A DNA stretch of 64,000 nt from Colwellia demingiae (GTDB lineage Bacteria; Pseudomonadota; Gammaproteobacteria; Enterobacterales; Alteromonadaceae), in contig NZ_VOLT01000003.1 in NCBI RefSeq assembly GCF_007954275.1, positions 62,001-126,000 on the forward strand, in the 5' to 3' direction. The position numbers and the translations under genes were made by a program. Numbering within the stretch: position 1 is the stretch's first letter; the number at the start of each line of letters is the position of its first letter. Of this stretch, positions 1 to 9,353 are shown in pieces. The notes below the pieces were generated by a model. The model had not been told where the DNA came from. It saw nothing but the letters and a program-made list of their open reading frames with translations, and did not search any database.

Positions 1-1702
1 TATTGCTCGAGTGACAGAATTAAATACCATGCTGCTACAGCATTTTGAACAAGCTATCATTAAGAAGCCTGAGCTGAGTAGTATCAGTATTATTAACCAA
101 GATTTTGAACTAGTTGATAAATTAATCAACACCAGAAATGACCGCATATTTATGCGACCAGTCAAAATGATTGAAATGTTTTTGATCATTGCTCAAGAAC
201 CCGGCATTAAAGGTATACATTCACATACCATGAGGTTAATGCGTAATGCTCGCAGACGATTAATTTCCGGATTAATTGATTATGCAGAATGTCGCCGAAT
301 GTTTATGGCTATTATTCGTCATCCACGTGGCTTGGGTTTAGCATTAACTTTGATGCACCGACATAGCATACTAAGTTCATATCTACCGCTTTGGCGTAAT
401 ATCGCTGGCCAAATGCAATTTGACCTGTTCCATGCATACTCAGTGGATGAACATAGCTACCGAGTCATTAAGAATTTGCACCAATTCAGTCAAAAAGAGC
501 ATAATCATAAATTTCCATTATGTAGTAAAATAGTGCAAAAAATTCGTAAACCAGAAGTACTCTACCTTGCTGGATTTTTCCACGATATTGGCAAAGGTCG
601 TGGTGGCGATCATGCTAAATTAGGTGCTGTTGATGCCTTAACTTTTTGCTTGTCACATCAATTGAGCAAACATGACAGTAATATGGTGGCATGGCTTGTT
701 GAACATCATTTATTAATGTCTGTTACTGCCCAGCGTCGTGATATTAATGACGAGAATGTTATTCGTACTTTTGGTGAAATAGTTCGAGATGAAGCACATT
801 TAAATTACCTCTATTGTTTAACCGTTGCTGACATGCGCGGTACCAATGAAAGTCTTTGGAATAATTGGAAAGCAAACCTGCTTGAAGAGCTATATTTTAA
901 TACCTTAAGTGCATTTCGACATGGTTTAGAAAAACCTGTAGAAGTTCGTTCTAAAATTAGAGAAAATCAACAACAAGCATTGGCTTTGTTAAGCGAAAAT
1001 AATGTTGATGAGCACAGTATTAAAGCCTTGTGGCGTGAGTTTAGAATTGACTACTTTTTACGTTATTCACCAGAGCAAATAGCCCGTCAATGTCAGAACA
1101 TTATCGAACACGATAGAGAAAAACCATTAGTACTCATCAGCCCTATACCTTATAGAGGTGGGACGGAAGTATTTATTTTCACAAAAGAAAAAAACAACAC
1201 CTTTGCCAATACAGTTTCATTTTTGGTCACAAAAAAGCTATCGATTCATGATGCAAAAATTATCACGACAAAAACTGGCTATACGGTAAATACCTTTGTG
1301 GTACTCGACAGTCGTAATAAACCTTTAAGAGAACGTTTCTATACCAAGGAAATGGGTCAAGCGTTAGTTGATAGACTACAGCAAGTAAATATCTGCGAGC
1401 TTCCTGAACCAAAGCTAGCGAGACACATGAAAAAATTTAAAGTGCCGCTACGCGTTAACTTTATTAAAATACATGCAAAAAATCGAACTATGATAGAGAT
1501 AATAGCTCTGGATAGACCAGGTTTATTGTCCAACATTAGTCAATTATTTTTAGAGGCACGGGTTAATATCCACTCAGCAAAAATAACAACCTTTGGTGAA
1601 AAAGCTGATGATGTTTTCACTATTTCAACCGAAAATGATGATGCGCTAACTACTCAAGAAAAAGAAGCCTTAGCACTTAGGTTAACGCAAGAGATTGATT
1701 AA
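1..1702 (+). CDS. glnD: GlnD C-terminal part: [protein PII] uridylyltransferase / uridylyl-removing enzyme (5' end cut off)
   Basis: Bifunctional nitrogen sensor that adds UMP to PII at low glutamine and removes it at high glutamine. The reading frame is open to the first base of the window, so only about 566 residues of a protein usually near 880 aa are present; the nucleotidyltransferase domain lies outside. Visible parts are the HD hydrolase domain, with the [12 protein letters not shown] metal motif near residue 190 of the fragment, and two C-terminal ACT domains (from about residues 387 and 494), the second with the [11 protein letters not shown] signature. The apparent GTG at position 11 is internal, not a start. 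dapD follows 48 bp downstream on the same strand, a common glnD-dapD pairing in gammaproteobacteria. Confidence 0.95.
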   Translation, partial: IARVTELNTMLLQHFEQAIIKKPELSSISIINQDFELVDKLINTRNDRIFMRPVKMIEMFLIIAQEPGIKGIHSHTMRLMRNARRRLISGLIDYAECRRMFMAIIRHPRGLGLALTLMHRHSILSSYLPLWRNIAGQMQFDLFHAYSVDEHSYRVIKNLHQFSQKEHNHKFPLCSKIVQKIRKPEVLYLAGFFHDIGKGRGGDHAKLGAVDALTFCLSHQLSKHDSNMVAWLVEHHLLMSVTAQRRDINDENVIRTFGEIVRDEAHLNYLYCLTVADMRGTNESLWNNWKANLLEELYFNTLSAFRHGLEKPVEVRSKIRENQQQALALLSENNVDEHSIKALWREFRIDYFLRYSPEQIARQCQNIIEHDREKPLVLISPIPYRGGTEVFIFTKEKNNTFANTVSFLVTKKLSIHDAKIITTKTGYTVNTFVVLDSRNKPLRERFYTKEMGQALVDRLQQVNICELPEPKLARHMKKFKVPLRVNFIKIHAKNRTMIEIIALDRPGLLSNISQLFLEARVNIHSAKITTFGEKADDVFTISTENDDALTTQEKEALALRLTQEID

Positions 1703-1750
1703 CTAAGTTACAGCCTTATAACACTAATAAATTTCAAATAGGAAAGCCTA

Positions 1751-2590
1751 ATGACAGATTTAAAACACTTAGCTAGTGTAATTGAACAAGCCTTTGAAGA
1801 AAGAGCCAGTATTTCACCTGCAACCGTTTCAAGTGATGTTAAAAACGCAGTACTTGATGCTTTAGCAGCATTAAATAACGGTAGTGCGCGCGTAGCCGAG
1901 AAAGTAGATGGTAGCTGGCATGTAAACCAATGGCTTAAAAAAGCGGTATTACTTTCTTTTCGTATCTGGGATAACCAAGTAATTGATGGTGCAGAAAGTA
2001 CTTTTTTTGACAAAGTACCGATGAAATATGAAGGTTACACGCAAGCAATGTTTGAAGCTGACGGTGTTCGTGTAGTCCCTGGCGCAAGCGTTCGTACTGG
2101 TAGTTTTATTGGTAAAAATGTTGTGGTAATGCCGAGCTTTGTCAATATCGGCGCTTTTGTCGATGAAGGCTGTATGGTCGATGCTTGGGCAACGGTTGGA
2201 TCTTGTGCACAAATTGGAAAAAATGTGCATTTATCTGGCGGTGTCGGCATTGGTGGAGTGTTGGAGCCTTTACAAGCTGGCCCAACCATTATTGAAGATA
2301 ACTGTTTTATTGGCGCACGATCAGAGATCGTTGAAGGCGTTATAGTAGAAGAAGGTGCGGTAATTTCTATGGGCGTTTACATCGGCCAAAGCACCCGTAT
2401 TTTTGACCGTGAAACAGGTGAAGTACATTATGGACGAGTACCTGCTGGCTCAGTGGTAGTTCCAGGTAATTTACCTTCAGCCTGTGGTACATACAGTTTA
2501 TACGCTGCGATTATCGTGAAGAAAGTTGATGCAAAAACATTAGCAAAAGTTGGTATCAACGAACTATTGCGCGCGGTATCAGAAGAGTAA
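1751..2590 (+). CDS. dapD: 2,3,4,5-tetrahydropyridine-2,6-dicarboxylate N-succinyltransferase
   Basis: Transfers succinyl from succinyl-CoA to tetrahydrodipicolinate in the succinylase branch of lysine and meso-diaminopimelate synthesis; a cytoplasmic trimer. The 279 aa match the family length (274 in E. coli). The middle and C-terminal half show the left-handed beta-helix of imperfect hexapeptide repeats ([40 protein letters not shown]). A Shine-Dalgarno AGGAA lies 6-10 bases before the ATG. A perfect 19-bp hairpin with a T-run follows at 2641-2690. Confidence 0.97.
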   Translation: MTDLKHLASVIEQAFEERASISPATVSSDVKNAVLDALAALNNGSARVAEKVDGSWHVNQWLKKAVLLSFRIWDNQVIDGAESTFFDKVPMKYEGYTQAMFEADGVRVVPGASVRTGSFIGKNVVVMPSFVNIGAFVDEGCMVDAWATVGSCAQIGKNVHLSGGVGIGGVLEPLQAGPTIIEDNCFIGARSEIVEGVIVEEGAVISMGVYIGQSTRIFDRETGEVHYGRVPAGSVVVPGNLPSACGTYSLYAAIIVKKVDAKTLAKVGINELLRAVSEE

Positions 2591-2640
2591 TTGATTTAAA
2601 AAATGAATAGCTAAAAATTTGACGCTATTTAATATAATCA

Positions 2641-2690
2641 AGCTCATTAAATACTTATTACTAATAAATAAGTATTTAATGAGCTTTTTT
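2641..2690 (+). terminator. Rho-independent terminator of (glnD-)dapD
   Basis: The arms at 2641-2659 and 2667-2685 are perfectly complementary (19 bp) around a 7-base loop and are followed by six T residues. It starts about 50 bp after the dapD stop. Confidence 0.85.
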
Positions 2691-2853
2691 ATGAAATAAA
2701 TAAAAATAACTAGAATATTATCACTCCATTTTAGTTAATATTTTCATAGCATTATCATTTATAAAATCTCCTTATTTATAAAAAATAACTTTCTGGTATA
2801 ACACTTGCTGTATTGATAATAATTCAATCGCATTATTTATCATTAGGTTTGTT

Positions 2854-3258
2854 ATGAAAGTATTTAAATTAGCAGTCTGTTTACTTTGTTTTCTGGTACT
2901 CGGAGCTTGTTCTAATACCACGCAAGTAAATTCAAACAGTGAGAATAACCACTACTTTGCTAAAGAATTTAGCCATAATGAATTTACCACTTACCATAAA
3001 GACTCTGTCAAGAAATCAGCATCATCAGATCACGAGTTGATGCTTTCATTACTTAATAGACCCATGCCTGAAGATCAGCGAATGATGTTAGCCTTTGCAC
3101 AACGCCAAGCAAATTACTTTCCTGATAGCACTATTGTTGGTGTACAAATAAAAGGTGATAAAAAGAACCAAGATATAAATACCAGAGCAAGCTCTCAATA
3201 TGCGCAGACTATTGCTCAGGATATCAATGCAGTTACAATAAGCGCTATGCCAAAATAG
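2854..3258 (+). CDS. Small predicted lipoprotein of unknown function
   Basis: The 134-aa product begins with a short basic stretch, a hydrophobic segment and a lipobox LGAC with the lipidated cysteine at residue 19, so it should be a membrane-anchored lipoprotein. There is no Asp at +2 (the cysteine is followed by Ser), so outer-membrane sorting is likely if the E. coli rule applies. The rest is polar, rich in Ser, Asn and Gln, with the segment LLNRPMPEDQRMMLAFAQRQANYFPDS cut here into LLNRPMPEDQ and ANYFPDSTIVG as the most structured-looking parts. An AGG lies about 9 bases before the ATG. I do not recognise a family. It stands alone between the dapD terminator and rpiA. Confidence 0.7.
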   Translation: MKVFKLAVCLLCFLVLGACSNTTQVNSNSENNHYFAKEFSHNEFTTYHKDSVKKSASSDHELMLSLLNRPMPEDQRMMLAFAQRQANYFPDSTIVGVQIKGDKKNQDINTRASSQYAQTIAQDINAVTISAMPK

Positions 3259-3567
3259 CATTATTAGCTGTAATTATGCACTCGTATTATGTTAATTAAA
3301 TCAGCGTCTAAGCAATTATTTACTGTTCACCTTTGATATTTTTTTCTCATCCTAATCACAATAAATAAACCTAATCATTACTGCCCATAACAATTCCTAA
3401 TAAAACACCTAAAACAAACAGTCATAGTTGTAACTAACCTTTAACTATAAGAATATTTTAGTGTTATAATTGCCTTTTATAGCCCTTCAAGGCTTATTCG
3501 CACTCACTTTACTATTACCCACTTATATCCATTTAAACGATAATTTTTTGGTAACAAGGCATATAAC
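3259..3567. other. Intergenic region before rpiA, no gene seen
   Basis: About 310 bp of AT-rich sequence. Apart from a promoter-like pair at 3441-3470 I see no open reading frame with a ribosome site, no RNA gene and no clear repeat. Confidence 0.5.
3441..3470 (+). promoter_or_regulatory. Candidate sigma-70 promoter of rpiA
   Basis: A consensus -10 box TATAAT at 3465-3470 has a weak -35 TTAACT at 3441-3446, 18 bp apart. It would give a leader of about 90 nt before the rpiA ATG at 3568. Confidence 0.45.
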
Positions 3568-4224
3568 ATGACTCAAGATGAAATGAAAAAAGCAGCCGCA
3601 ATTAAGGCATTAGAATTCATTGAAAATGATACTATCGTCGGTGTTGGTACAGGTTCAACAGTTAACTTTTTCATTGATGCTTTAGCCTCTATGAAAGATA
3701 AAATAGCAGGTGCCGTTTCTAGCTCAGAAGAGTCAACTAAGCGTTTAAAAGCACACGGTATTGAGGTATTTGATTTAAACAGCGTTGATGTCTTAGATGT
3801 ATATATTGATGGTGCAGATGAAATCACTCGTCATATGGCAATGATCAAAGGCGGTGGCGCAGCATTAACCCGTGAAAAAATCGTTGCAGCTGTTGCCAAG
3901 AAATTTATTTGTATTGCTGACAATTCCAAACAAGTAAGAGTATTGGGTAATTTCCCTTTGCCTGTTGAAGTAATACCTATGGCGCGGAGTTATGTCGCAC
4001 GTGAATTAGTTAAATTAGGTGGCGACCCTGTTTACCGTCAAGGTGTAACTACAGATAACGGCAACGTTATCCTTGATGTATACAACCTTGAGATCCTCGA
4101 CCCTAAAGCACTAGAAAGTCAAATTAACGGTATTGTTGGTGTTGTGACAAATGGTTTGTTTGCAATTCGTGGCGCTGACATATTAGTACTCGGTAGCACA
4201 GATGGTATCCAGGTCATCCAGTAA
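3568..4224 (+). CDS. rpiA: Ribose-5-phosphate isomerase A
   Basis: Interconverts ribose 5-phosphate and ribulose 5-phosphate in the non-oxidative pentose phosphate pathway. The 218 aa match the 219-aa E. coli enzyme. Family motifs are clear: [15 protein letters not shown] near residue 28, SSSEES, the DVYIDGADE active-site loop near residue 80 and the [13 protein letters not shown] phosphate-binding region. An AAGG stands about 8 bases before the ATG. serA follows on the same strand after 182 bp, a usual rpiA-serA neighbourhood in gammaproteobacteria. Confidence 0.97.
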   Translation: MTQDEMKKAAAIKALEFIENDTIVGVGTGSTVNFFIDALASMKDKIAGAVSSSEESTKRLKAHGIEVFDLNSVDVLDVYIDGADEITRHMAMIKGGGAALTREKIVAAVAKKFICIADNSKQVRVLGNFPLPVEVIPMARSYVARELVKLGGDPVYRQGVTTDNGNVILDVYNLEILDPKALESQINGIVGVVTNGLFAIRGADILVLGSTDGIQVIQ

Positions 4225-4406
4225 TTTGTTAGTAGCATCCAGTTTTTAATTAAAAAATCAGATTTTAAGCATATTTATTCTATAAAGTGCTCAATAAATC
4301 CTTTAGAGTTTATACACTATATGATATGTTAAACCTCTATTTAGATATCTAGCCATCTAAACGAAAGTATATTTAGCCGTTTAATTTTGATAAGTGAAGC
4401 CAATTT

Positions 4407-5660
4407 ATGATCATTGCCAACCAAAACTCATTAGCAAAAAGTAAGATTAAAATTTTATTACTTGAAGGCTTACACCCAAGCTCTCTAGAAGAATTGAAGC
4501 TAAAAGGTTATTCAAATATTGAATCGCTTAAAACCTCACTCTCAGAAAGTGAGTTAATTGAAAAAATTGCAAATGTTCATTTTATTGGCATCCGCTCACG
4601 TACTCAGTTAACTGAAAAAGTACTAAGTCATGCGAATAAGTTGGTTGCTATCGGTTGTTTTTGTATTGGCACCAACCAAGTTGATTTAAAAGCTGCTCAA
4701 ACTCGTGGTATACCCGTTTTTAATGCACCCTTTTCAAATACTCGTTCGGTTGCTGAGCTTGTTCTTGGTGAAACACTATTATTACTACGTGGTATTCCAG
4801 AGAAAAGTGCAAAAGCTCACCGTGGTGAATGGTTAAAGTCGGCAGTTGGTTCAGTAGAAGCCCGTGGCAAAGTGCTAGGTATTGTTGGTTACGGTCATAT
4901 TGGCATGCAATTAGGTATTTTGGCAGAAACATTAGGGATGAGAGTACGCTTTTATGACGTAGAGACTAAATTACCGTTAGGTAATGCAAGTCAATCGCCA
5001 TCGTTAGAGGTATTACTTGGTGAAGCCGATGTTGTGAGCTTACATGTACCCGAAACAGCGCAAACTCAAAATATGATTGCACAAGCTCAATTCGAAGCAA
5101 TGAAAGAAGGCGCTATTTTTATTAATGCTTCTCGAGGAACTGTGGTCGATATCGATGCTTTAGCACAAGCTTTGGATAGTAAAAAAATTGCAGGGGCTGC
5201 AATTGATGTATTCCCTGTAGAGCCAAAGAGTAATAATGATGAGTTTATCTCGGCTTTACGCGGATTTGATAATGTTATTCTAACACCACATATTGGTGGT
5301 AGTACTAAAGAAGCACAAGCCAACATAGGTTTAGAAGTAGCAACAAAGCTAGCTAAATATTCAGATAATGGCTCGAGTCTATCTGCAGTGAACTTCCCTG
5401 AAGTATCTTTACCAGATCACTCTTATCCTGGCCAAAAGAATACCAGCCGTTTATTACATATTCACCATAACCAACCAGGTGTTTTAACTCAAATTAACCA
5501 AGCATTTGCTGAGCATAATATTAATATTGCAGCACAATACTTACAAACCGATGATAAAATTGGTTATGTTGTTATTGATCTTGACTCAGAAGATAGTTCT
5601 TTAGCGTTAGAACAGTTAAAACATGTTGATGGCACTATACGCGCTAGAATATTGCATTAA
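4407..5660 (+). CDS. serA: D-3-phosphoglycerate dehydrogenase
   Basis: NAD-dependent oxidation of 3-phosphoglycerate, the first step of serine synthesis. At 417 aa it is close to E. coli SerA (410 aa), the short tetrameric type with one C-terminal ACT domain. Seen are the Rossmann motif GYGHIGMQLG near residue 158, the active-site histidine in LTPHIGGST near residue 294, and an ACT domain from about residue 349 (HNQPGVLTQI), which gives serine feedback inhibition in the family. A GC-rich hairpin terminator follows at 5711-5745. Confidence 0.97.
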   Translation: MIIANQNSLAKSKIKILLLEGLHPSSLEELKLKGYSNIESLKTSLSESELIEKIANVHFIGIRSRTQLTEKVLSHANKLVAIGCFCIGTNQVDLKAAQTRGIPVFNAPFSNTRSVAELVLGETLLLLRGIPEKSAKAHRGEWLKSAVGSVEARGKVLGIVGYGHIGMQLGILAETLGMRVRFYDVETKLPLGNASQSPSLEVLLGEADVVSLHVPETAQTQNMIAQAQFEAMKEGAIFINASRGTVVDIDALAQALDSKKIAGAAIDVFPVEPKSNNDEFISALRGFDNVILTPHIGGSTKEAQANIGLEVATKLAKYSDNGSSLSAVNFPEVSLPDHSYPGQKNTSRLLHIHHNQPGVLTQINQAFAEHNINIAAQYLQTDDKIGYVVIDLDSEDSSLALEQLKHVDGTIRARILH

Positions 5661-5710
5661 TTAGGTAGAGGCTGAAGATTCTCTTTACCTAATATTTAAA
5701 GCATAAAATA

Positions 5711-5745
5711 AGGGCCCGTTTATAAATATATAAACGGGCCCTTTT
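5711..5745 (+). terminator. Rho-independent terminator of serA
   Basis: A 12-bp GC-rich stem (5711-5722 with 5731-5742) around an AT loop ends in a short T-run. It lies between the convergent serA and the DTW-domain gene, so it may also stop transcription from the other side, though the T-run is better for the + strand. Confidence 0.85.
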
Positions 5746-5847
5746 GTATGTAAATTTGGTTAACGAATTTTCTTAAACATTGACTAACAGCTGAGCTAAT
5801 ATGCCATTAAGTTAATATTCTACGCCACTAATTGCTATTCTGGGATT

Positions 5848-6648
5848 TTATCGATATGTCTTATCTAGAAAGCTTTGGTAGTTTTCAATGGCATTAACAT
5901 TTCCTTTATTGCGTTGACAGACGCCTTTTTGATATTGGAAATTAAAAACATCAAACCATAAATCGAGTACGTGAGCATTGGTTGTTTCCCCATGCATATC
6001 TAATACTCTAGAGGCAACTTCTGCGGTTGAAAATTGATGTTCAAGCTCAGTTTTTCTTACCGTATATCGAGAGTCAAGACCTACAGGTGATAACTGACCA
6101 TTACTATCATTTTGACAATTACCGCTAACGGCTTCAATAGCCGTTTTTGCATCAAATGATACCATGGGAAATCTATCTAAATACGGGCTCTTACGGTACA
6201 TTTTTTTAGCTTCACGCCAACTGCCGTCAAGCATAATAAATAGAGGCCTTTTACCTTCAGGGCAAATAACCTTATTAGTAAATACTTTTCGTTCCTCATC
6301 AGCATATTCTTGCGGAAAAACGACAAGGGGAAACCATTTTTCATCATTAAGCACAGCTAATAACTCAAGGTTCTCTTGAGTTCTTGACCATAAAAAAGCA
6401 AAGGTATCCGGAATGAGGTCTGCAATGAGCTTCCCGGTATTACTCGGTTTTAATACCTCAGTGTCATACATTAATAACAAAAATCCTGCAGTGGTCTCCA
6501 CTTGCTCTTTATTCGGTGATATTTCGCAGATACAGAATTGTTTAGCAAGTTGACATAATGGACAGCGAATTACACGCTGCCCTCTTGCTTTATAGGTAGT
6601 TGTACTAAGACTTTTACGGTATTGGTGTAATTGATGAACAGCGTGCAT
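5848..6648 (-). CDS. DTW-domain tRNA-uridine aminocarboxypropyltransferase-like protein
   Basis: DTW-domain proteins (TapT/YfiP, TuaA) move the aminocarboxypropyl group of SAM onto uridine to make acp3U in tRNA. The product shows the N-terminal zinc-ribbon-like cysteines RCPLC and QFCIC, the STGK/SNTGK segment, and the family loop LDGSWREAKKMYRKSP, in which the name-giving D-T-W is D-G-S-W. The frame could start at a TTG at 6657, but the ATG at 6648 fits the family N-terminus (MHAVHQL) better; neither has a clear Shine-Dalgarno. With the ATG the protein is 266 aa, a little longer than E. coli TapT. The exact tRNA target is inferred from family only. Confidence 0.85.
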   Translation of the reverse strand: MHAVHQLHQYRKSLSTTTYKARGQRVIRCPLCQLAKQFCICEISPNKEQVETTAGFLLLMYDTEVLKPSNTGKLIADLIPDTFAFLWSRTQENLELLAVLNDEKWFPLVVFPQEYADEERKVFTNKVICPEGKRPLFIMLDGSWREAKKMYRKSPYLDRFPMVSFDAKTAIEAVSGNCQNDSNGQLSPVGLDSRYTVRKTELEHQFSTAEVASRVLDMHGETTNAHVLDLWFDVFNFQYQKGVCQRNKGNVNAIENYQSFLDKTYR

Positions 6649-6723
6649 GTTTGACAAAATATAAAGATAAAAAAGACCCAGCTATTATAACAGTGCAAGG
6701 TCAGTGTGTTTAACATTATTCCC

Positions 6724-6762
6724 GGTATTAATTAACGGTATTAATTAAAGGTATTAATTAGC
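6724..6762. repeat. Three tandem copies of a 13-bp AT-rich unit
   Basis: The unit GGTATTAATTAAC is repeated three times (6724, 6737, 6750) with changes only in the last two bases. It lies between the DTW-domain gene and the stop codon of the DUF2884 gene. Confidence 0.8.
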
Positions 6763-6778
6763 GAGACTAATTTAGCGG

Positions 6779-7618
6779 TTATTTTGCTGTTGCATCGGAC
6801 GCTTCTTCATAATGTTTTTGTGTCACAGTAAAAACATTAATACGAGCAAGTGGCTCTATCTCAACTTTTAGTTGCTCTTCTAAAGCATCAACCTCAGCAA
6901 TACTGATACATAAAGCCTCTGCTTTCTTCTCTATCACAGCAGATCTGGTAGTCATTTCATGTTCGATGTTTTCACCAAAATTTTCCATACGGGTTTCAAA
7001 GCTTCGTTCGTCACCTTCTGAAGCAACCATTTGTTGACCCATGGCAATTAAGATACTACCCATTGAGTTTAGTACCGCTTTTTCAACCGCCGACTCAATA
7101 CGTTGATCGAAATCTTTCCCAAGTAACTCCTCGCTTTCTAAACCTTCTACACCAACAGAAACGCCATTTTCAATGGATAGGTTTTTTGATACTTGTTCTC
7201 GAATTAACGTTAACTCTGTAGTTAAGTCAGCTGCAACGGCATTGCCCTCTCCGAGTAAACCATTGAACGCGAGGTTTACACCTTCAATGGCCAAATCAAC
7301 GCCGTCAATAGCAACACTTTTAACTTGAGGCACTAGACGTCGTATTTTTTCATCATACTTTTGCACAAGTGCTTGTTGAGCATCAGATAATTCAATTTTT
7401 TGGTTGTCGACCAACAGTTTTTTACCATCAATTATTTTATACAAGCTACGATTTTTGTTCTCATTCTCACCTTCATCATGTAAAAATTCGATCGAACTAG
7501 CGTTGATTGCAAACCCTGCCGATAAATCAACATCACACGATTGATTGGCGTAGACAGCCGATGATGCAAGAGATACTGTGATTGCGCTAGCGATTAATGT
7601 TGCGTGTAAATAAGCCAT
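6779..7618 (-). CDS. Periplasmic DUF2884 (YggN-like) protein
   Basis: The 279-aa product has a Sec signal peptide with a likely cleavage site after AVYA (about residue 24) and one early cysteine. Its body is mostly helical and acidic, and the segment PQVKSVAIDGVDLAIEGVNL resembles YggN/DUF2884 proteins, a widely conserved family in enterobacteria, vibrios and Colwellia without a firm function. A Shine-Dalgarno AAGGA is 7 bases before the ATG. It stands alone, with about 600 bp of non-coding sequence upstream. I assign the family by resemblance; no role can be inferred from neighbours. Confidence 0.75.
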   Translation of the reverse strand: MAYLHATLIASAITVSLASSAVYANQSCDVDLSAGFAINASSIEFLHDEGENENKNRSLYKIIDGKKLLVDNQKIELSDAQQALVQKYDEKIRRLVPQVKSVAIDGVDLAIEGVNLAFNGLLGEGNAVAADLTTELTLIREQVSKNLSIENGVSVGVEGLESEELLGKDFDQRIESAVEKAVLNSMGSILIAMGQQMVASEGDERSFETRMENFGENIEHEMTTRSAVIEKKAEALCISIAEVDALEEQLKVEIEPLARINVFTVTQKHYEEASDATAK

Positions 7619-8223
7619 GATTCGATCCTTAAGATATTTATTATTGTTGAGTCATTTATTACGGTTAATGAACGTTATTGAGTAGGATTACTTTTACAAG
7701 TAGTTACGATAACAAGTATAAGTAACTACAGATCAATCATCATAAACCTAGTAATCATTAGCATAACTCTTACAAACATAGTGCCAACTTTATTTATTGT
7801 TAATTATCAATAAGTTAATAATTTGCAGCGATTAAACAAACAATTAAAAATAAATCATTTAGTCAAATTAGCTAGTTAATTGTGTTTTATACAAGTTATA
7901 CCAATTCCATTAAATTTATTCCCACCTCAGAACTATGTCAGAAGAGTTATAACAAACAAAATTTTTGCTAGTATAGTCATTCTATATCTCACAAATTTGT
8001 GCAGTTATTGCTTTTCTGACAAGCTCCCAAGGGCGAGTATCTAATAAAAAAGTAAAGGCTTACATGCTGTGTTATTGATTTTGACAAGGACGCTGCATGG
8101 ATGCAGCTTATTAGAGAATGCAGGAGCATATTCTCCTGAATAACCATTCTCTTCAATCAATGCCTTGCCTTTAAGCCTTTTAATTCTCGCTGAGTGAGAA
8201 ATAACTTAATGAACTTGGTATTA
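7619..8223. other. Long non-coding gap with palindromic, repeat-like segments
   Basis: About 600 bp without a credible gene. It contains the string ATACCAATTCCATTAA near 7908, which I associate with interspersed sequence in Colwellia-type genomes. It also holds two hairpins: GCTGCAT-GG-ATGCAGC at 8092-8107 and CAGGAG/CTCCTG at 8121-8138. The promoter of the DUF2884 gene should lie near its 7.6-kb end. Genome-wide copy number cannot be judged from this window. Confidence 0.5.
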
Positions 8224-9333
8224 TCAGCTTTGTTGCATTTCAATTAATCGAGACTGACAGCGTTCAAACTCAAAGGCAAGCTGCTGGCCTTGATAAAGAT
8301 CGAATATGTCTACTTGAGCGCTAACAATTAATTTGACGTTTTGATCGTAGAATTCATCAACCAACGCAATAAACCTTCTCGCTTCATCATCAAGCTGCTG
8401 CAACTCTCCCATCAAAACGCCACTGCGTTGATAACTGTCCTCAACCCCGGAAAAAACTGCTGGTACTAACTCACCAGAAAACTTAGGGACGTTAGCAATA
8501 CATACGGTGTCAAAGTCTTTCGCTAGTACCATATAATCTCGCTGACTTCGAGGACCAGAGCATAATGCGAAAAAATCGAAGAAAATAACACTATCACTTT
8601 GCGCTAAGTAACAGAGTTGTCTGTGATTAATCTCTATCTCACCAGGAACTAATGTTTCAGTCTCAGTCAAGCTTTGAAAACGTTCGATTAACTTTGTATT
8701 ACCTTGGTTTACTAATAAAAAATAATTACTATAACAACTGTTTATTGAAAAGTTAGTACGGCGGTGATCAACGTCACCATTAATAGAAACAATCTGACAA
8801 TATTGATTGATTAATGCAATGGTGGGTAAGAAACGTTCTCTTTGCAAGCCATTACGGTAAAGCTGCTCAGGTTGACAATTTGAGGTAGCAACAAGGGTCA
8901 CACCTTGGGTAAATAGTGCTGAAAATAGACCACTAAGTAACATGGCATCACCAATATCACTCACATAAAACTCATCAAAACATAATAAGTCAATGTTTTG
9001 TGCCCACTTGGCAGCTATATGGCTAAGGGGCTCAGACTGCCCGGTTAGTTGGGCTAGTTGCTGATGAACACTTTCCATAAAGTGATGGAAATGAATGCGC
9101 TTTTTATTTTTAATGGCTAAGTGCTGATAGAACAAATCCATCAGCATCGTTTTACCTCGACCTACTCTGCCGTGAAAATATAATCCAGGGATGTTTTTTT
9201 TTAACTTTTCAGGTAAGTGCTGTTGGGCTAGCAACTGCTCAGATAGCAGTATTAAGGCATCGACAGCATGAGTTTGAGCGGTATCAAAATCGAGTTGCTT
9301 GTTAGCAAGCAACTCTTGGTAGGCATGTTTCAT
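8224..9333 (-). CDS. zapE: Cell division protein ZapE (AFG1-like P-loop ATPase)
   Basis: ATPase of the AFG1/LACE1 family that in E. coli joins the division ring late and destabilises FtsZ polymers. The 369 aa match the family length (375). The Walker A HGRVGRGKTMLMDLFY is near residue 55 and Walker B LLCFDEFYVSDIGDAMLL follows near residue 114; the sensor region VATSNCQPEQLYRNGLQRERFLP, split here as VATSNCQPEQLY and RERFLPTI, is typical. dbpA lies 20 bp upstream on the same strand, so the two may be cotranscribed. Confidence 0.93.
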   Translation of the reverse strand: MKHAYQELLANKQLDFDTAQTHAVDALILLSEQLLAQQHLPEKLKKNIPGLYFHGRVGRGKTMLMDLFYQHLAIKNKKRIHFHHFMESVHQQLAQLTGQSEPLSHIAAKWAQNIDLLCFDEFYVSDIGDAMLLSGLFSALFTQGVTLVATSNCQPEQLYRNGLQRERFLPTIALINQYCQIVSINGDVDHRRTNFSINSCYSNYFLLVNQGNTKLIERFQSLTETETLVPGEIEINHRQLCYLAQSDSVIFFDFFALCSGPRSQRDYMVLAKDFDTVCIANVPKFSGELVPAVFSGVEDSYQRSGVLMGELQQLDDEARRFIALVDEFYDQNVKLIVSAQVDIFDLYQGQQLAFEFERCQSRLIEMQQS

Positions 9334-9353
9334 TAAATTTTTTAATCTAGTAA

